Shown here piece after piece: positions 46,919 to 57,840 of a stretch of 64,000 nt of DNA (positions within the stretch are counted from its first letter, which is position 1; every line of letters begins with the position of its first letter). The DNA is taken from positions 14,093,231 through 14,157,230 of the forward strand of contig NC_052671.1 of the NCBI RefSeq assembly GCF_016802725.1. The letters are read 5' to 3'. The notes beneath the pieces were generated by a model. It worked only from the letters and a program-made list of their open reading frames with translations, was not told the origin of the DNA and did no database searches. This stretch comes from Solenopsis invicta. Taxonomy: Eukaryota; Arthropoda; Insecta; Hymenoptera; Formicidae. A program made the position numbers and the translations under genes.

Positions 46919-47690
46919 ATGGTTACAGCAGGTTCTTTTAAAATCTGTATAGAAAGAAAGCAAGTCAAACTGCCTCACAATAATCGGAAAAAAAAAACTA
47001 CTAGATCTTTACAATTAATCCATAGTAATGTTATGAAACCTATAAGTCCAAAGTCCTGTGATAGTATGCGATATATTATTTCATTCATAGATGACTTTAC
47101 CCATTTTACTGTATATTATTTAATAGAATCCTAAAAAAAGGTCTTTAAATATTTTGGAATGTACCATGCAACGGCGACTGCCTATTTTAACCTTAAGGTC
47201 GGTCGAATTAGATGTTATAAGCAGTATGTGATGGCAAATAGTGTATCTCAAAGATACCCAAGGAAAAATTCGAATCAAAAGGAATTCAGTTTAAATATAC
47301 TATCAGATATATACCTGAACACAACGAAATTGCATAGAGGATGAATAGGAACGTAATGAAGAGAGCAAGGTTTCTATTATTGATCTCATCAGATTTACAC
47401 AAAACGTTTAGATCTGAATCTACATAATCAACAGATGTCCTATAAAAAATTCTGCACCTGCAAAAAAAGGGAAGGAGATAAAGCGTTAAAAAGATAAAAT
47501 TATTCGCAAAAATCGGGTATATCTTTACATGTCAAAAGAAATAAGAAGTGAAAATTTTGATAGTCTAAAAGACGCTGGGTTACTATTCTACGAATATAGA
47601 TTTTCGGACTTAGAAGGAAATAAATTTATTACAGGAAGGGGTGTTATTTTCGATGAGGAGAAGGCAGCGAAGACAATTTTAAAGGACAAG
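46919..47690 (+). pseudogene. copia integrase remnant (copy B)
   Basis: Starts with the end of the GAG-pre-integrase region (CIERKQVKLP) and continues into the integrase core: LQLIHSNVMKPISPKS, then ISFIDDFTHFTVYYL, with the first two catalytic-region acidic positions recognisable. A Glu-containing region corresponding to the third catalytic residue is only partly readable around 47290-47350. The C-terminal part after 47500 (NFDSLKDAGLLFYEYRFSDL, ITGRGVIFDEE) matches the usual copia pattern before reverse transcriptase. Several stops and frame changes break it. Confidence 0.8.
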
Positions 47691-47942
47691 ATTTTTATCA
47701 AGAAACCGACATTGATGATACTAAAACAAAGGATACATAAGAAAAATTGAATAAAGAAAAGGAAAAAACATGATAAAAAAATGATAAAGAAAATAATAAC
47801 AGGAGTAATGGATTTGGAAACGGAACACAACATGGAAGATAAACAAGGAGTCAAAAAAAAGTCATACGGCATTGAAGAATAAGAATGAATCATCCGATGA
47901 AGATCAATGCAGAAAGAAGTCATTCAGCATTGAAGAATAAGA

Positions 47943-49115
47943 ATGAATTATCAGATGAAGATCAATGCAAAGAATTATGAAGAGGAAAAGGAAAAAAAGT
48001 GGGCTCCTAAACGATTAGTAGATTTTGTTGCAAAACTGTGGTCAAGTTGGAGTAACGAGGAAGAAGATTACGTTTTGATTATGCATTGTCAGCAGAAAAT
48101 AATTGTATATAGTGTCCCTCGGAGTTATAAAGAAAAAGAAGAAAGAGGAGACGAGAAAGTTTGGAAACAAGTTGTACATGAGGAGATAACACTCCTGATT
48201 AAAAATGGAACTTGGAGTCTAATGTCGCTACTTACAGGAAAAGAAAGCTATTGATAGTAAATGGGTGTTCAAGGTAAAGAAGGATAAAGATGAAAATCCC
48301 TTAAGATACAAAGCCAGATTAGTAATTAAAGATTGCGCACAAACGACAGGATTGTGAAGAAACTCGTGATCCTGTTGCTAAGATCTCTACTGTTAGAATT
48401 TTACTTTTGATTATTAACTGTAAAGATTGTATTGCTCATTAGATAGACGTTAAGAACGCTTTCTTGCAAGGTAATGTACATGAAGATATTTATACCAAGT
48501 TGCCAGATAGTCTCGATATTAAAAATAAGAGTGTAATTTGTAAATTAAATAGAGCATTATACGGTTTAAAACAAGCTCCTGGAGAGTGGAATTTTCGTTT
48601 TGATAGAGCTTTGTCAAAGAATTTAAAAGGTCCATGAATAACAAATGGATCTTTATGAATCTTTATTTACAAAAAGAGAACTATGGCTACGTGTTTACTA
48701 CTTTGTGTAGATGATTTAATTATTACTAGCAATAACTTAGAATTTTCAAAGATTATTAAAGAGAAATTAATGAAGAATTTAAGATAAAAGATTTAGGAGA
48801 ATTGAAATTTTTCTTAGGAATTAAAATAGAAAGAAAGTTGACAGATACAAGAGATGTATCTGTCCCAACGTCAGTATATTTTTATTTTGTTAAGTAAATT
48901 TACTATGAATGATTGTAAACCGGTTAAAACTCCTAGAGAAGAGTTTTCTTTGTGAAAATATCTTGAAGGAATCAATAATAACTACTAAGTCTTTTAAGGA
49001 ATTAGTTGGTTGTCTTATGTATTTGATGAACACAAGACCTGATTTATCTTTGTCTGTTAATAAATTGAGCAGGTTTCAAAGATGTTCCACTGAAAATCTC
49101 TGGAAAAGGCTTTAA
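47943..49115 (+). pseudogene. copia reverse transcriptase remnant (copy B)
   Basis: RVT_2-type reverse transcriptase in pieces: WKQVVHEEITLLIKNGTWSL, then DSKWVFKVK, RYKARLVI, IDVKNAFLQGNVHEDIYTKL, LNRALYGLKQAPGEWNF, the active-site block CVDDLIITSN (family: YVDD), ELKFFLGIKIER and LVGCLMYLMNTRPDLSLSVN. The stop at 48430-48432 replaces the Gln codon expected before IDVKNAF, and the same stop is present in copy A. Further frameshifts lie near 48240, 48350, 48650 and 48950. Confidence 0.85.
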
Positions 49116-49660
49116 ACGAATTTTACGATATCTGCAAGGCACTGTTGACTTAGTTCTGTTATATCCTAAGAACTCTAAATTGCAAAAAAAATTTGCTGAA
49201 TTCACGAATGCGGACTGCAAATTTGATCGAAAATAAACATGAGGATTTACGGTAAAACTTTTTGGGATTACAGTTACCTGGACAACAAGAAAACAGAACA
49301 CTGTTGCTCTATCTTCTACGAAAGCAGTACTTGTTTCGCTTTGTGAATTTATTTGCGACTTATTTTGGATTGTGAGAATTCTATTAGATTTAAATTTATT
49401 AATCAATTTTCCAATAACATTGTTTGAAAACAATTACTCTTGTATACACGCTACGTTATCTAACAATTTCAATAAGCGACTACAACACATGGATGTTAAA
49501 TACCATTTTATTTGCGATACTCAATTAAGAAAAAAAATTTCTTTTAATTAAACATACCTCTCGACCACAACTAAACAGTCTATATCTTAACCAAGCCACT
49601 TGGTGGAAGTAAATTTGTATTTTTAGACAGAGTTTAGGATTAAGATTAATTGATTTATAA
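49116..49660 (+). pseudogene. copia RNase H remnant and polyprotein end (copy B)
   Basis: Carries RILRYLQGTVDLVLLYPKNS, ADCKFDRK, then TVALSSTKAVLVSLCEFICD, MDVKYHFICD and LGGSKFVFL near the end, all typical of the C-terminal RNase H of copia polyproteins. The catalytic Glu expected in the SSTEAE-type motif is replaced (SSTKAV). At least one in-frame stop and frameshifts are present. Confidence 0.8.
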
Positions 49661-49787
49661 TTTAAGAATGTATGTAATCCGTTTTTTTTATTATTCCGTG
49701 TTGCCAAAGATAGTTTGACATAGTTTATTTATTGTTAACACTAACTAGGACAGTAAGTTTTTTCATTTGCTAATGACAAATTGAGGG

Positions 49788-49973
49788 TGTCGTAACATGC
49801 AATTTGTCGTTGTTATCTACGTTCAAATACTTTGATTTTATTGGTTGACAATAAAGGTTTTCAATAATATTGATATTAAATTGATAATCAATTGAAGGCT
49901 AAGACATCAATCCCGGAAAGTAGGCAGGTCCAATTTGGTTCCTCGTTTGAAGTGCCATAACAAATTTTTTACA
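49788..49973 (+). repeat. 3' LTR of copia copy B (186 bp)
   Basis: Directly follows the purine-rich tract AAATTGAGGG. It starts TGTCGTAACA and ends AAATTTTTTACA, giving the TG...CA ends of LTRs. It contains a poly(A) signal AATAAA at 49850. The right end is supported by copy A, where similarity stops at the same ACA (12703). The left end is inferred from the purine tract. Confidence 0.65.
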
Positions 49974-50777
49974 TTTTGTGCAGTTAATAATACCTATCGG
50001 CAAAGTGAGAGAGCGGAAATGTCTCGGAGTGAAGGGAAGAAGTGTTTTGAACTCACCTCTGTTCACGTCATAAAATATATTTAAAGCACCGCTTTGAAAC
50101 TCAAATTATTATGAAAACAAAACAAACAAGGAAGTTCCACGTTCAATAACGTTATAACACTACTGCGATCGTATCTAGCGTGACGGTTAGAACACATATG
50201 AAGTATGAAATGCCACTTCTCCGCCGGGAACGGTATAATCATCGCCGGAATTTCGATCCTCAACTTTCGAAAACTCAATAACCATTGTTGTAACTTACTC
50301 TACTAGTGACGCTTTTGTAAAGTTTCGACCTGTTAGGCGCCCGATCATTAATAGCAACCGGTCATATCAATCGATTGCTCCACAGTGGATACATCCAGCT
50401 TGGATTTGTTCGTGAAATACACGTTACGAATAAAGCGAAATTTGAAGCTGAATCGGCTTTGCAGATTTTACTGACTCTGCGTTCCCATCCCATCCCATCC
50501 TGCGTTTTCTGATACAGTTTAGTTGGGGGAGGAAGGGAGGGACCAATGCGCGGAGATTCGGACAGCTCGAATACATCTAGCGTGTATAATTTCTAATTTA
50601 AATTTCTAGAGTCGCGAACGTCTCCGACTTACCTCTTTCGAAACGGACGCTACTCGCCGTTCCCGAAGTAAGACACAAAAAACGCAAAATCGGCTTATTC
50701 TTCTAGTCGAAGAAATTCGACGACTTTACGGAGTTCCTTTTCCGATATTGTAAAATTAACGAGAAACTTTTCTCGCT

Positions 50778-50828
<51 letters not shown>

Positions 50829-52149
50829 GCATCTTGTGCTGAAGACCGACTCGTACGAAACTGCAGCTTATTATCGCGAATCTGATAGCTCTTGTCATTA
50901 GCAAAATGAAAAGAAAGGGAAATAATGAAAAACACAGTCTAGCCGTCGCGCGCGGAAGGGACGTGTTGTCACTTTTATTTCCCATCGCATTCTCCCCGAG
51001 AGAAATAGCGACGGTTTCCTTACATAGCAATGGCAACGATAGTGTATACCCCCTTCCTCCCCTCCCCCTGCACCCCACACGTCGACGTCGAATGCCACGG
51101 GAAGATGGATATCCTCTTTTTCTCTCCGCGCACCGAACTCCACCGCGGAAATGGTAATATATACGAATGATCGATCGTCGCTGGAGTGGAATCGGGCACG
51201 CCTTTGGGATATATTTTTTAATCCCGTTGCGGTCCAGTAACGTTTCCTTTTCTCTCACTCCATCCTGACTGTAGATAACATTTCGATTGTATTTACATCT
51301 TTTCTCGACGATTCATAAATTAGAGAATCCACCGCGGGATTATCGTTGCCATTGTTATAGGAAAGGGTTTATCTGGTCAATTCTAGTTTCCGAGATTTTT
51401 ATCGTTTTGTCGGTTTTGGTCAAAAAATGATTGAAAAAAGTTTTTTCCGTGATTCGTAGCAATCCGAGATGTAAATCCTGGCGTTAATCTTTCGTGCTAA
51501 ATAATTTCCATTGTGAGGTTAAACGCGATTTACCGTCGAGCGAAAAGGGCTCATTCAGTTGCAATTTTTTGACGATTTGATATAATCGAACGCGTTAGCG
51601 CGCTGTTTGAGTAAATAAATTTTTTACTAAATTTTTCTTTAATATTAGTCACAAGTCGGTATTCGTAATCCAGTTTATCGAAAAATAATTTTAAAATTTT
51701 AATTCTAATTTATAAAATCTAATATAATTTCATTATATACATTTCATTAACAGTCTCCATCAGATGACTTTATTTAAATATTTTTAATGATAATTTATTG
51801 AATTACTGAGTTACTTCATGAAATTTCATATTCTTCAAAAAGGGCCAATTTGGTTCAAACCGCATACTACGCAATCCCTAGATAAAAAAAGAGTGTATTT
51901 TTGATGTTAATTTGACTACAGAGATGTATTGTGAGAGATTTCAGCATGTGTGGATGATTTGATTTACGTTCATGCAATTTAGAAAACTTTGAATTTTTAC
52001 CTTGATTAAAAAAAAATACGTTGTATGATGTTTTCAACTTCAATATTCAATATTCAAATTTATTTTCAGTCAATTTTGAGATTGGACGGTTCGGTATCGA
52101 TATAAATGGCAGCTTGTAGTCTCTAATTATCGAATCTGGTGCTAACTCC
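49974..52149. other. No recognised gene
   Basis: GC-rich with the GA microsatellite at 50778; a 160-codon minus frame at 50776-51258 starts inside that microsatellite and shows no domain. AT-rich after 51.6 kb. Confidence 0.4.
50778..50824. repeat. (GA)n microsatellite
   Basis: About 20 GA units after TCGCTAGA. Confidence 0.95.
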
Positions 52150-52745
52150 ATTTTGATTAAATGCTCCGATAGAACATTTATTATATTGTACGACAAAATC
52201 TTGCAAAAAATTATAATCAGCAGTTATATAAATACATTTACAAAAATAGATGTAAAAATTTGTAAAATATTGATAACTGCTTGCTTAATTAACTTCTATG
52301 GTATTTTGGCAAAACTACAATGATATGATGAATCATCTTAGTGATATATTTACAAAATTAAATTTGGAAAGAAATTGTTTAATAATTAAGAAAAATATTT
52401 GTAGCTATGTTATGCGTAAAACATTTAGAAATACAATTAATCCAATTACGTGCTCACAAAAATAAACGATTATTCTTAAATTATAATGGAGAAATATTGC
52501 AGTATGAAATATTACGCATTCAACATGGTAACATTTTAAATAAAAAGAATCAAACGGTTTTTGTAATAATTGTAAAATATTTATATTTCAAATTTATTTG
52601 ATTTTTGACAAATATTATTAAAGACTTTATTTCGATAAAACTGCTGCGTCATAACGCATATTACCTTAATGCAGTTATTCAAAATTTCCGTTAAAATTCG
52701 TGATGCTATTATTGTACAATATTCGTATAATGTGACTATCGAGGT
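52150..52745 (+). repeat. Interspersed repeat family Z, copy
   Basis: Same orientation as 36400-36990 and similar over its full length, with ATGATGAATCATCTTAG, GGAAAGAAATTGTTTAAT, AACATTTAGAAATACAATTA and ATATTGCAGTATGAAATATT. No terminal repeats fixed. Confidence 0.75.
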
Positions 52746-52794
52746 GAGCTCTTTCCTATGACAATGACTCATATATATGTCTGGGAAAAAAGTT

Positions 52795-52985
52795 TTTATT
52801 TATAATTATGTATAATAATGTATAAAATACGCATAATTAAACACAATTATAAATGGAATGTGCATAATTATATATATTTTAATATATATCAATATTTTTT
52901 GTATATAATTATACATAATTATATATAATTATATATAAAAATTATATATGATTATATATCATTATATACAGTTATGTATAAAAAA
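52795..52985. repeat. TATAATTA-rich low-complexity tract
   Basis: Many overlapping ATTATATATAATTA-type palindromes over about 190 bases, directly after repeat family Z. Confidence 0.85.
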
Positions 52986-55314
52986 TTTTTTCGCGGGAGG
53001 AAGGTAAAAACGAGGATAATTCATCGGCGAAATAAGAGCTCGATGACGGATTTCGACTCTGTCTGGGGATATCCGAAGTAAGTCTCAAGTTTTGCGTTAT
53101 CATTTATTTCATGATATCATTTATTTTCGTATTGCTTCGCACTACTTCCTCAGGTATCAACGGAGCTGCGCTCTGCCAGTTGAAGATATTTTAATCTTTC
53201 TTTCTCGCCCCGCTTTCTTCTACTTAAGGCGTGAACGGCGAAAGATAACTTTATAAATGATCCTTGTATATACATTATGATATATATATATTGCGATATC
53301 GAAAACGATACGCATGCAATACGTCACACAATCCACGTTACATCTATTTAGTTTTTGCGAAAGTACGAACGGTTTTATCGTCGATTCTCCGTTCGTTCAC
53401 TTTGGTTATTTTATAAAAGTTTATTCCTTCAAGATGATTTCGTAAAAAGCTCGAGGGACGCAATTATCCAATTATCCATTCCGACTTTAATGTATACACC
53501 GTGTTCGCGTAAAGAAGGTCCGAGAAATTCGCAAGAACGATAGAAAGAAAGCGGAAAGCGAGAAAACTCGCGGCTGATTAATGCGTCACGCCTTTAACGG
53601 GAAAACAGAGAGCCCGCGCAGACGCGGCAGCCTCGCCCGTAGCTTCTTCGCCCGGCGCAGCGAATATCTAATTACACTTGGAAATTATTTTTCCCCTCGA
53701 AAAGTAACGACCTAGTTACGCTGTTATTATTAATGTCTGAGTTGCACGGGCGAGAACGACTTTCGAGCTATCGCGCGGGCCCCGTAAGACGGCATTTGTC
53801 TTCGAGATTATACGCTCGTTTCTCGCAACGTATTTTTTTTTTCCTTCCCCCTCGTAACGCAATCGAATAATGCAGCCGCTTATGAATGAAGTACTCATGA
53901 ATATCGTGCAATAAATCATGATTAACACTCGACGATACACCGGCTTTTTTTATTCACCTCTCGACAAATTTGAGACCAAAATCCGTAATTTAATTAGTAA
54001 ATTTGATAAATTCACTTTCTAATTTCAGCATCATTATTTTAATTTGATTGTTCTAATTTTTAAAGAGAGACATAATCATTTTTGCGATAATGGCCCTTTT
54101 AGCTGCCTTTTATCAGTGAAACGTTAAGCATATACATATATTATCGCTATGTTCTTAATATAAAAAAAAAATTAGAAAAATATACGTGCATGAGGGATGT
54201 ACTTTGCCCTAAAAATTCTAATCGCGTTTAAAGCGAGCATGCATATGCAGCCGCGAGCGTATTACGTATTCTTTTACCCGCTCCATATTTCGGAATAATC
54301 TTCTCAATAAAAACTTCACCGCGTAATCCTTCGTGTATACCTCGTGTACACCTCGCGTGAACGTATCTTGCAGCCTACGACGGTTCGTGTTAATCCTTTT
54401 TAAATCCATTTACGACGGTGTGGCCGCATAAATTCATAAATAATGAGGAAATACGCTGAGCGAGATAGGAACGAAGCGGAACGACAGAAAGCAGAAGCGC
54501 GGACCCAGCACGCGCCTGCATACGTTTTCCGCTGCACACGCTACTGCTTGCAAACACACGGGCTACCTGGCATCTATAAATCTAAAAGCCGGCGCGCTTG
54601 AGAGAGATAGCGTACAACGTGGACGAAAATTTCGGACATTAAGTAGCGGACAAAAATGGATTTTTCATGTTCTACTCTTCATGTTTCACGCGTAACGCGG
54701 ATGAAAATATCAAGGTTTCCTATCCAGTGTGTTTCTCGGTCAGTTTCAAATGTAGTTTAAAATTTGAAACTGACTGAACACAAATTGCAGCATCAGTGTA
54801 TTTGCATTATCTATGTACGATTATCTGGCTGAAGAAATGGCTTTATCTTTATTTAGATTATTGAAATGTATACATTGACTTTATCTTTACCTTGGATAAA
54901 AGAAGTGTTGTCTTTTATAAATTATACAAGTTAACGTAAACGACAACGAGTATGAAGTATTATCCTTTAACATCCAAGTTACCATTTATCCTAACAGGAA
55001 AACATTTTATAGTGTTATCAGCAAATTGCACAGATCAGAAAATACTAGTGCGATGTAAAAATTGTAAGTGGTGAAAAGATACAAGTAAAAATGTAAGTGG
55101 TTCAAAGAACTTTGTCAGTGTTATTAATATTGTTGTTACAATATTAATAATAATGTACATTTCCTCTAAGTTTTTAAATTTTGATTTTGATTTGCAAATA
55201 GATCCAAATTAAAAGAGAAACATTTTTTGTCAGTTTAAATTTGGAGAACTCCCGTTATTAAGAAATAAAAATTTATAAATAAAAGTATATTGTTTTTATA
55301 TCTTACTTTCTGGA
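52986..55314. other. No recognised gene
   Basis: CpG-rich from 53.0 to 54.6 kb, with short frames on both strands only; then AT-rich up to repeat family Y. Confidence 0.4.
54739..54774. repeat. Perfect 13-bp-arm hairpin
   Basis: GTCAGTTTCAAAT and ATTTGAAACTGAC pair exactly around a 10-base loop. Too short for a microRNA precursor by itself. Confidence 0.55.
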
Positions 55315-55825
55315 TCATATCTTAGAACATTAATAAAAATCTTATAAAATATTCTAGTATTACGTTTGAGTATCTGTTTAAAATTTGAGCATAATTCACT
55401 TATTAGTTTAAAAGACATTATTTAATTTGTCAGTTATTTTTTATTCTTGTGTGAAATTGCATTTTGCAGTAATTGTTTACAAATTTGATGAAAAAATAGC
55501 ATTATCAAGTAAATAAAAATTTTTACATATACTAAAGCTCTAATAAATATTCATGCAAAAATTTATTCAGATCCACTTACTTGTTTAAAAGTTATTTATT
55601 TAAAACCATAGCAAGATACATTTGCTGCAAAAACCTTTAAACAATTAAAAATTAACTTTTTAATTGTTTTCTTTTTTGCAGCTATAGTTTCAGGGTCAAA
55701 ATTCGCATTTGCCACCTAAATTTTTTTGTTATTGAAGATTAGAAAAAAGAAAAATAAATCTAAAGAAGTCGTGAGTTTTTAAATTTCGTTAACTTTTGGC
55801 TCGTATTGTATATCTAAAACATTCT
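55315..55825. repeat. Interspersed repeat family Y, copy 2
   Basis: Second copy of family Y. A small internal hairpin, AAACAATTAAAAATTAAC followed by a near-complement (55649-55675), is an insertion relative to copy 1. Otherwise the order of blocks is unchanged. Confidence 0.75.
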
Positions 55826-56029
55826 TAAATTATTTCGCTGAACAGCGATATTATCTTAAAATTATCTAGATAAACGATACATAATTTTATCTTTCATCTA
55901 CAATAAATAAATTTAAAATAAAGTAATTTTTATCTCATCTAAGATATATTCACATATAATTCATCTCAAGTTATTAAAGCGCAGTATAAACTTGCGTGTA
56001 CGAGATCCATATAGGAGATAATATGAAGT

Positions 56030-56361
56030 AATCTTGTTATTTAACTTTGAATCGCATTACTATGTTAGCGATTTAATCATAGCTGTTTGGTCGCGGATTA
56101 AAAGCGCGGATTAAAGCACGCGCATTAACGGAATATAGAATCATGCCCACTTGACGCGATGGTCCTTGTTCAGCGGCTGTTCGGTTAGTAATCGCTTTCA
56201 GCATAAATATTTCCGCAGGCAGCTTTTACGATGTAACACGCGTCTCGGGATAATTTGCTTTCACGCTGCGCAACAAGGTATTCTGATAATACATAAGCAC
56301 GGCCCACCTTATAATGTACGTTAACGCGTCTCGACAATGCTAATTTCGCTGCTTGTCGCCT

Positions 56362-56397
<36 letters not shown>

Positions 56398-57840
56398 ACA
56401 CGGGCCTGCACACCGTCGGACGATTTTAATTGCATGATTGTTGCCTTTAATTATCCAGTCTCGTCACCGGCGATGTAGCAACGACAACTCGGCGATGGAG
56501 ATAGATTAAACCTCATCGCTGCGAATAAATAGCAACAGCGTCTACTCGGCACTATCATCATTGCACGGTCAATCAAGACCCTTATCCAAATTGCCGTCGC
56601 AGTTCACTCGTCTTCTTGGCCGCGCGCACCAAGTATACGTCCGATTACGCCGCGCGCGAGGAAACTCCAAGAAACACACGGTCCGCTCCGTGCTTACTTG
56701 GCTCGAAACCACTTTAGAAGCGATTTCAAACGTAGAATGTGTACGAACAGCGGCCGTTCGCATGTTGGCTCAGCCAACTCGCGGCGAGCCGTAGCGCGAG
56801 CCTCGCCTCGCCTCGTCTCGCCACTCGAAACTCTCATGAGTTCGAAGTTGAAACACGAGACAAGCATTCGGGTCGTGACGACGGTCGTCGCCAAGCAGTT
56901 GAAAATAGAACGTAGGAGTAATTAAACCCGCTAATGCAAATGGATACCGGGCGAACGGAGCGGCGAGCGAGGAGATCGAGGCGGAGGAGAGCCCTCACAG
57001 TTCCGGGCGAGGCGTCGTCATCGCTTCTCTCCCTCCGGGTAGGTGAGTGAGCGCCAACGCGCACTCTTCGCGCACGGCTGCGGCGGCACCGCTGCTGGAA
57101 ATATAGGCGAAATATGCTAAGAGCTAACCGGGAGCGCTCGCGGTCTTAGCATAACAACGTCCTGACATTCGGCGCAAAACTTCTGAATATGCACGAGACG
57201 CTCGGAATTAAAACGAGATCCACCTTCGCGCTCCGCGCGGCGGGCGCCCCGTTGGGGCCGACAGCCGCGCGCGGTCGTATCTCCATTTACCTCCGGGCGC
57301 GGCGGTGCCACCACGCGAGTAAGATATCGGGGAATATCGGTGGAGGAATATCTCTCCGGGGTTGTTAACAACTCGCTCGCATTCAATCTCGATGGACGAG
57401 CTGGAGCGACTAAGAGCGAAGTCGTTAACGATCCGCGTTGCGTGCGCGAGCCCGAGTTTCCATTCATTTGTTGTTTGGGATTTCGGACCCTGGGCGGGTA
57501 TGAGGGGCGGATTAAAGCGCGCCGTGCTCCGAATCGCTACGAAAAATGGCAGGACGGTGCGCACACCGACGGGCAATGTTGTGGAAATGTTGCCGTCGCG
57601 TCCGTGCACGGCAGCGGCGCGTCTGTGTTGTCCCCTTTTGTTACAACGAGCCGCCTAGAGCTGCCTGTGCTATACATTGAATACATTTGTCGAGGTTGAC
57701 GAACGTATGGAGAACTCCCATTTCTCGTTACGTCATTACTCTCGTCATAAGCGCTCTCGTCCACAATAGCAGCTTGACGCGGAATTTTTTTCAAAGGACG
57801 TAAATTACGGGCTGCTATTGATCGCATTTGCTCGCTCAAC
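56030..57840. other. CpG-rich island, possible promoter or 5' exon region
   Basis: The most GC-rich part of the window. It holds the CAG repeat and long overlapping frames on both strands, among them a minus-strand frame from ATG at 57827 to 57537 (MRSIAARNLRPLKK...). None matches a family I know. A promoter or first exon of an unseen gene is possible. Confidence 0.3.
56362..56394. repeat. (CAG)n trinucleotide repeat
   Basis: About ten pure CAG units followed by CAACAACA. In one + frame, opened by ATG at 56337, it reads as poly-Ser inside a 30-codon frame beginning MLISLLVAC; whether this is translated is unknown. Confidence 0.9.

Larger units (their letters stand above)
46900..49973 (+). 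mobile_element. Ty1/copia retrotransposon, 5'-truncated copy (copy B)
   Basis: About 3.1 kb of a copia-type element in normal gene order: end of the GAG-pre-integrase region, integrase, reverse transcriptase, RNase H, purine-rich tract, 3' LTR. The 5' LTR, gag and protease are absent; the recognisable part starts about 100 bases after the BED array. All domains carry stops and frameshifts, so it is dead. A 58-bp tandem duplication lies between integrase and reverse transcriptase (starts at 47861 and 47919). The 5-bp target duplication cannot be checked because the 5' end is missing. Same family as the copy at 11190. Confidence 0.87.

Noticed and set aside
50776..51258. 160-codon minus-strand frame
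   Set aside because: Its C-terminus is the GA microsatellite and the rest has no pattern; the opposite strand is open as well.
54739..54774. Hairpin considered as a microRNA precursor
   Set aside because: Stem of 13 bp with a 10-base loop is too short, and pairing does not extend outward.
57340..57699. 119-codon plus-strand frame in the CpG island
   Set aside because: Overlaps frames of 98, 100, 116 and 133 codons in other registers; in DNA this GC-rich long frames arise by chance.
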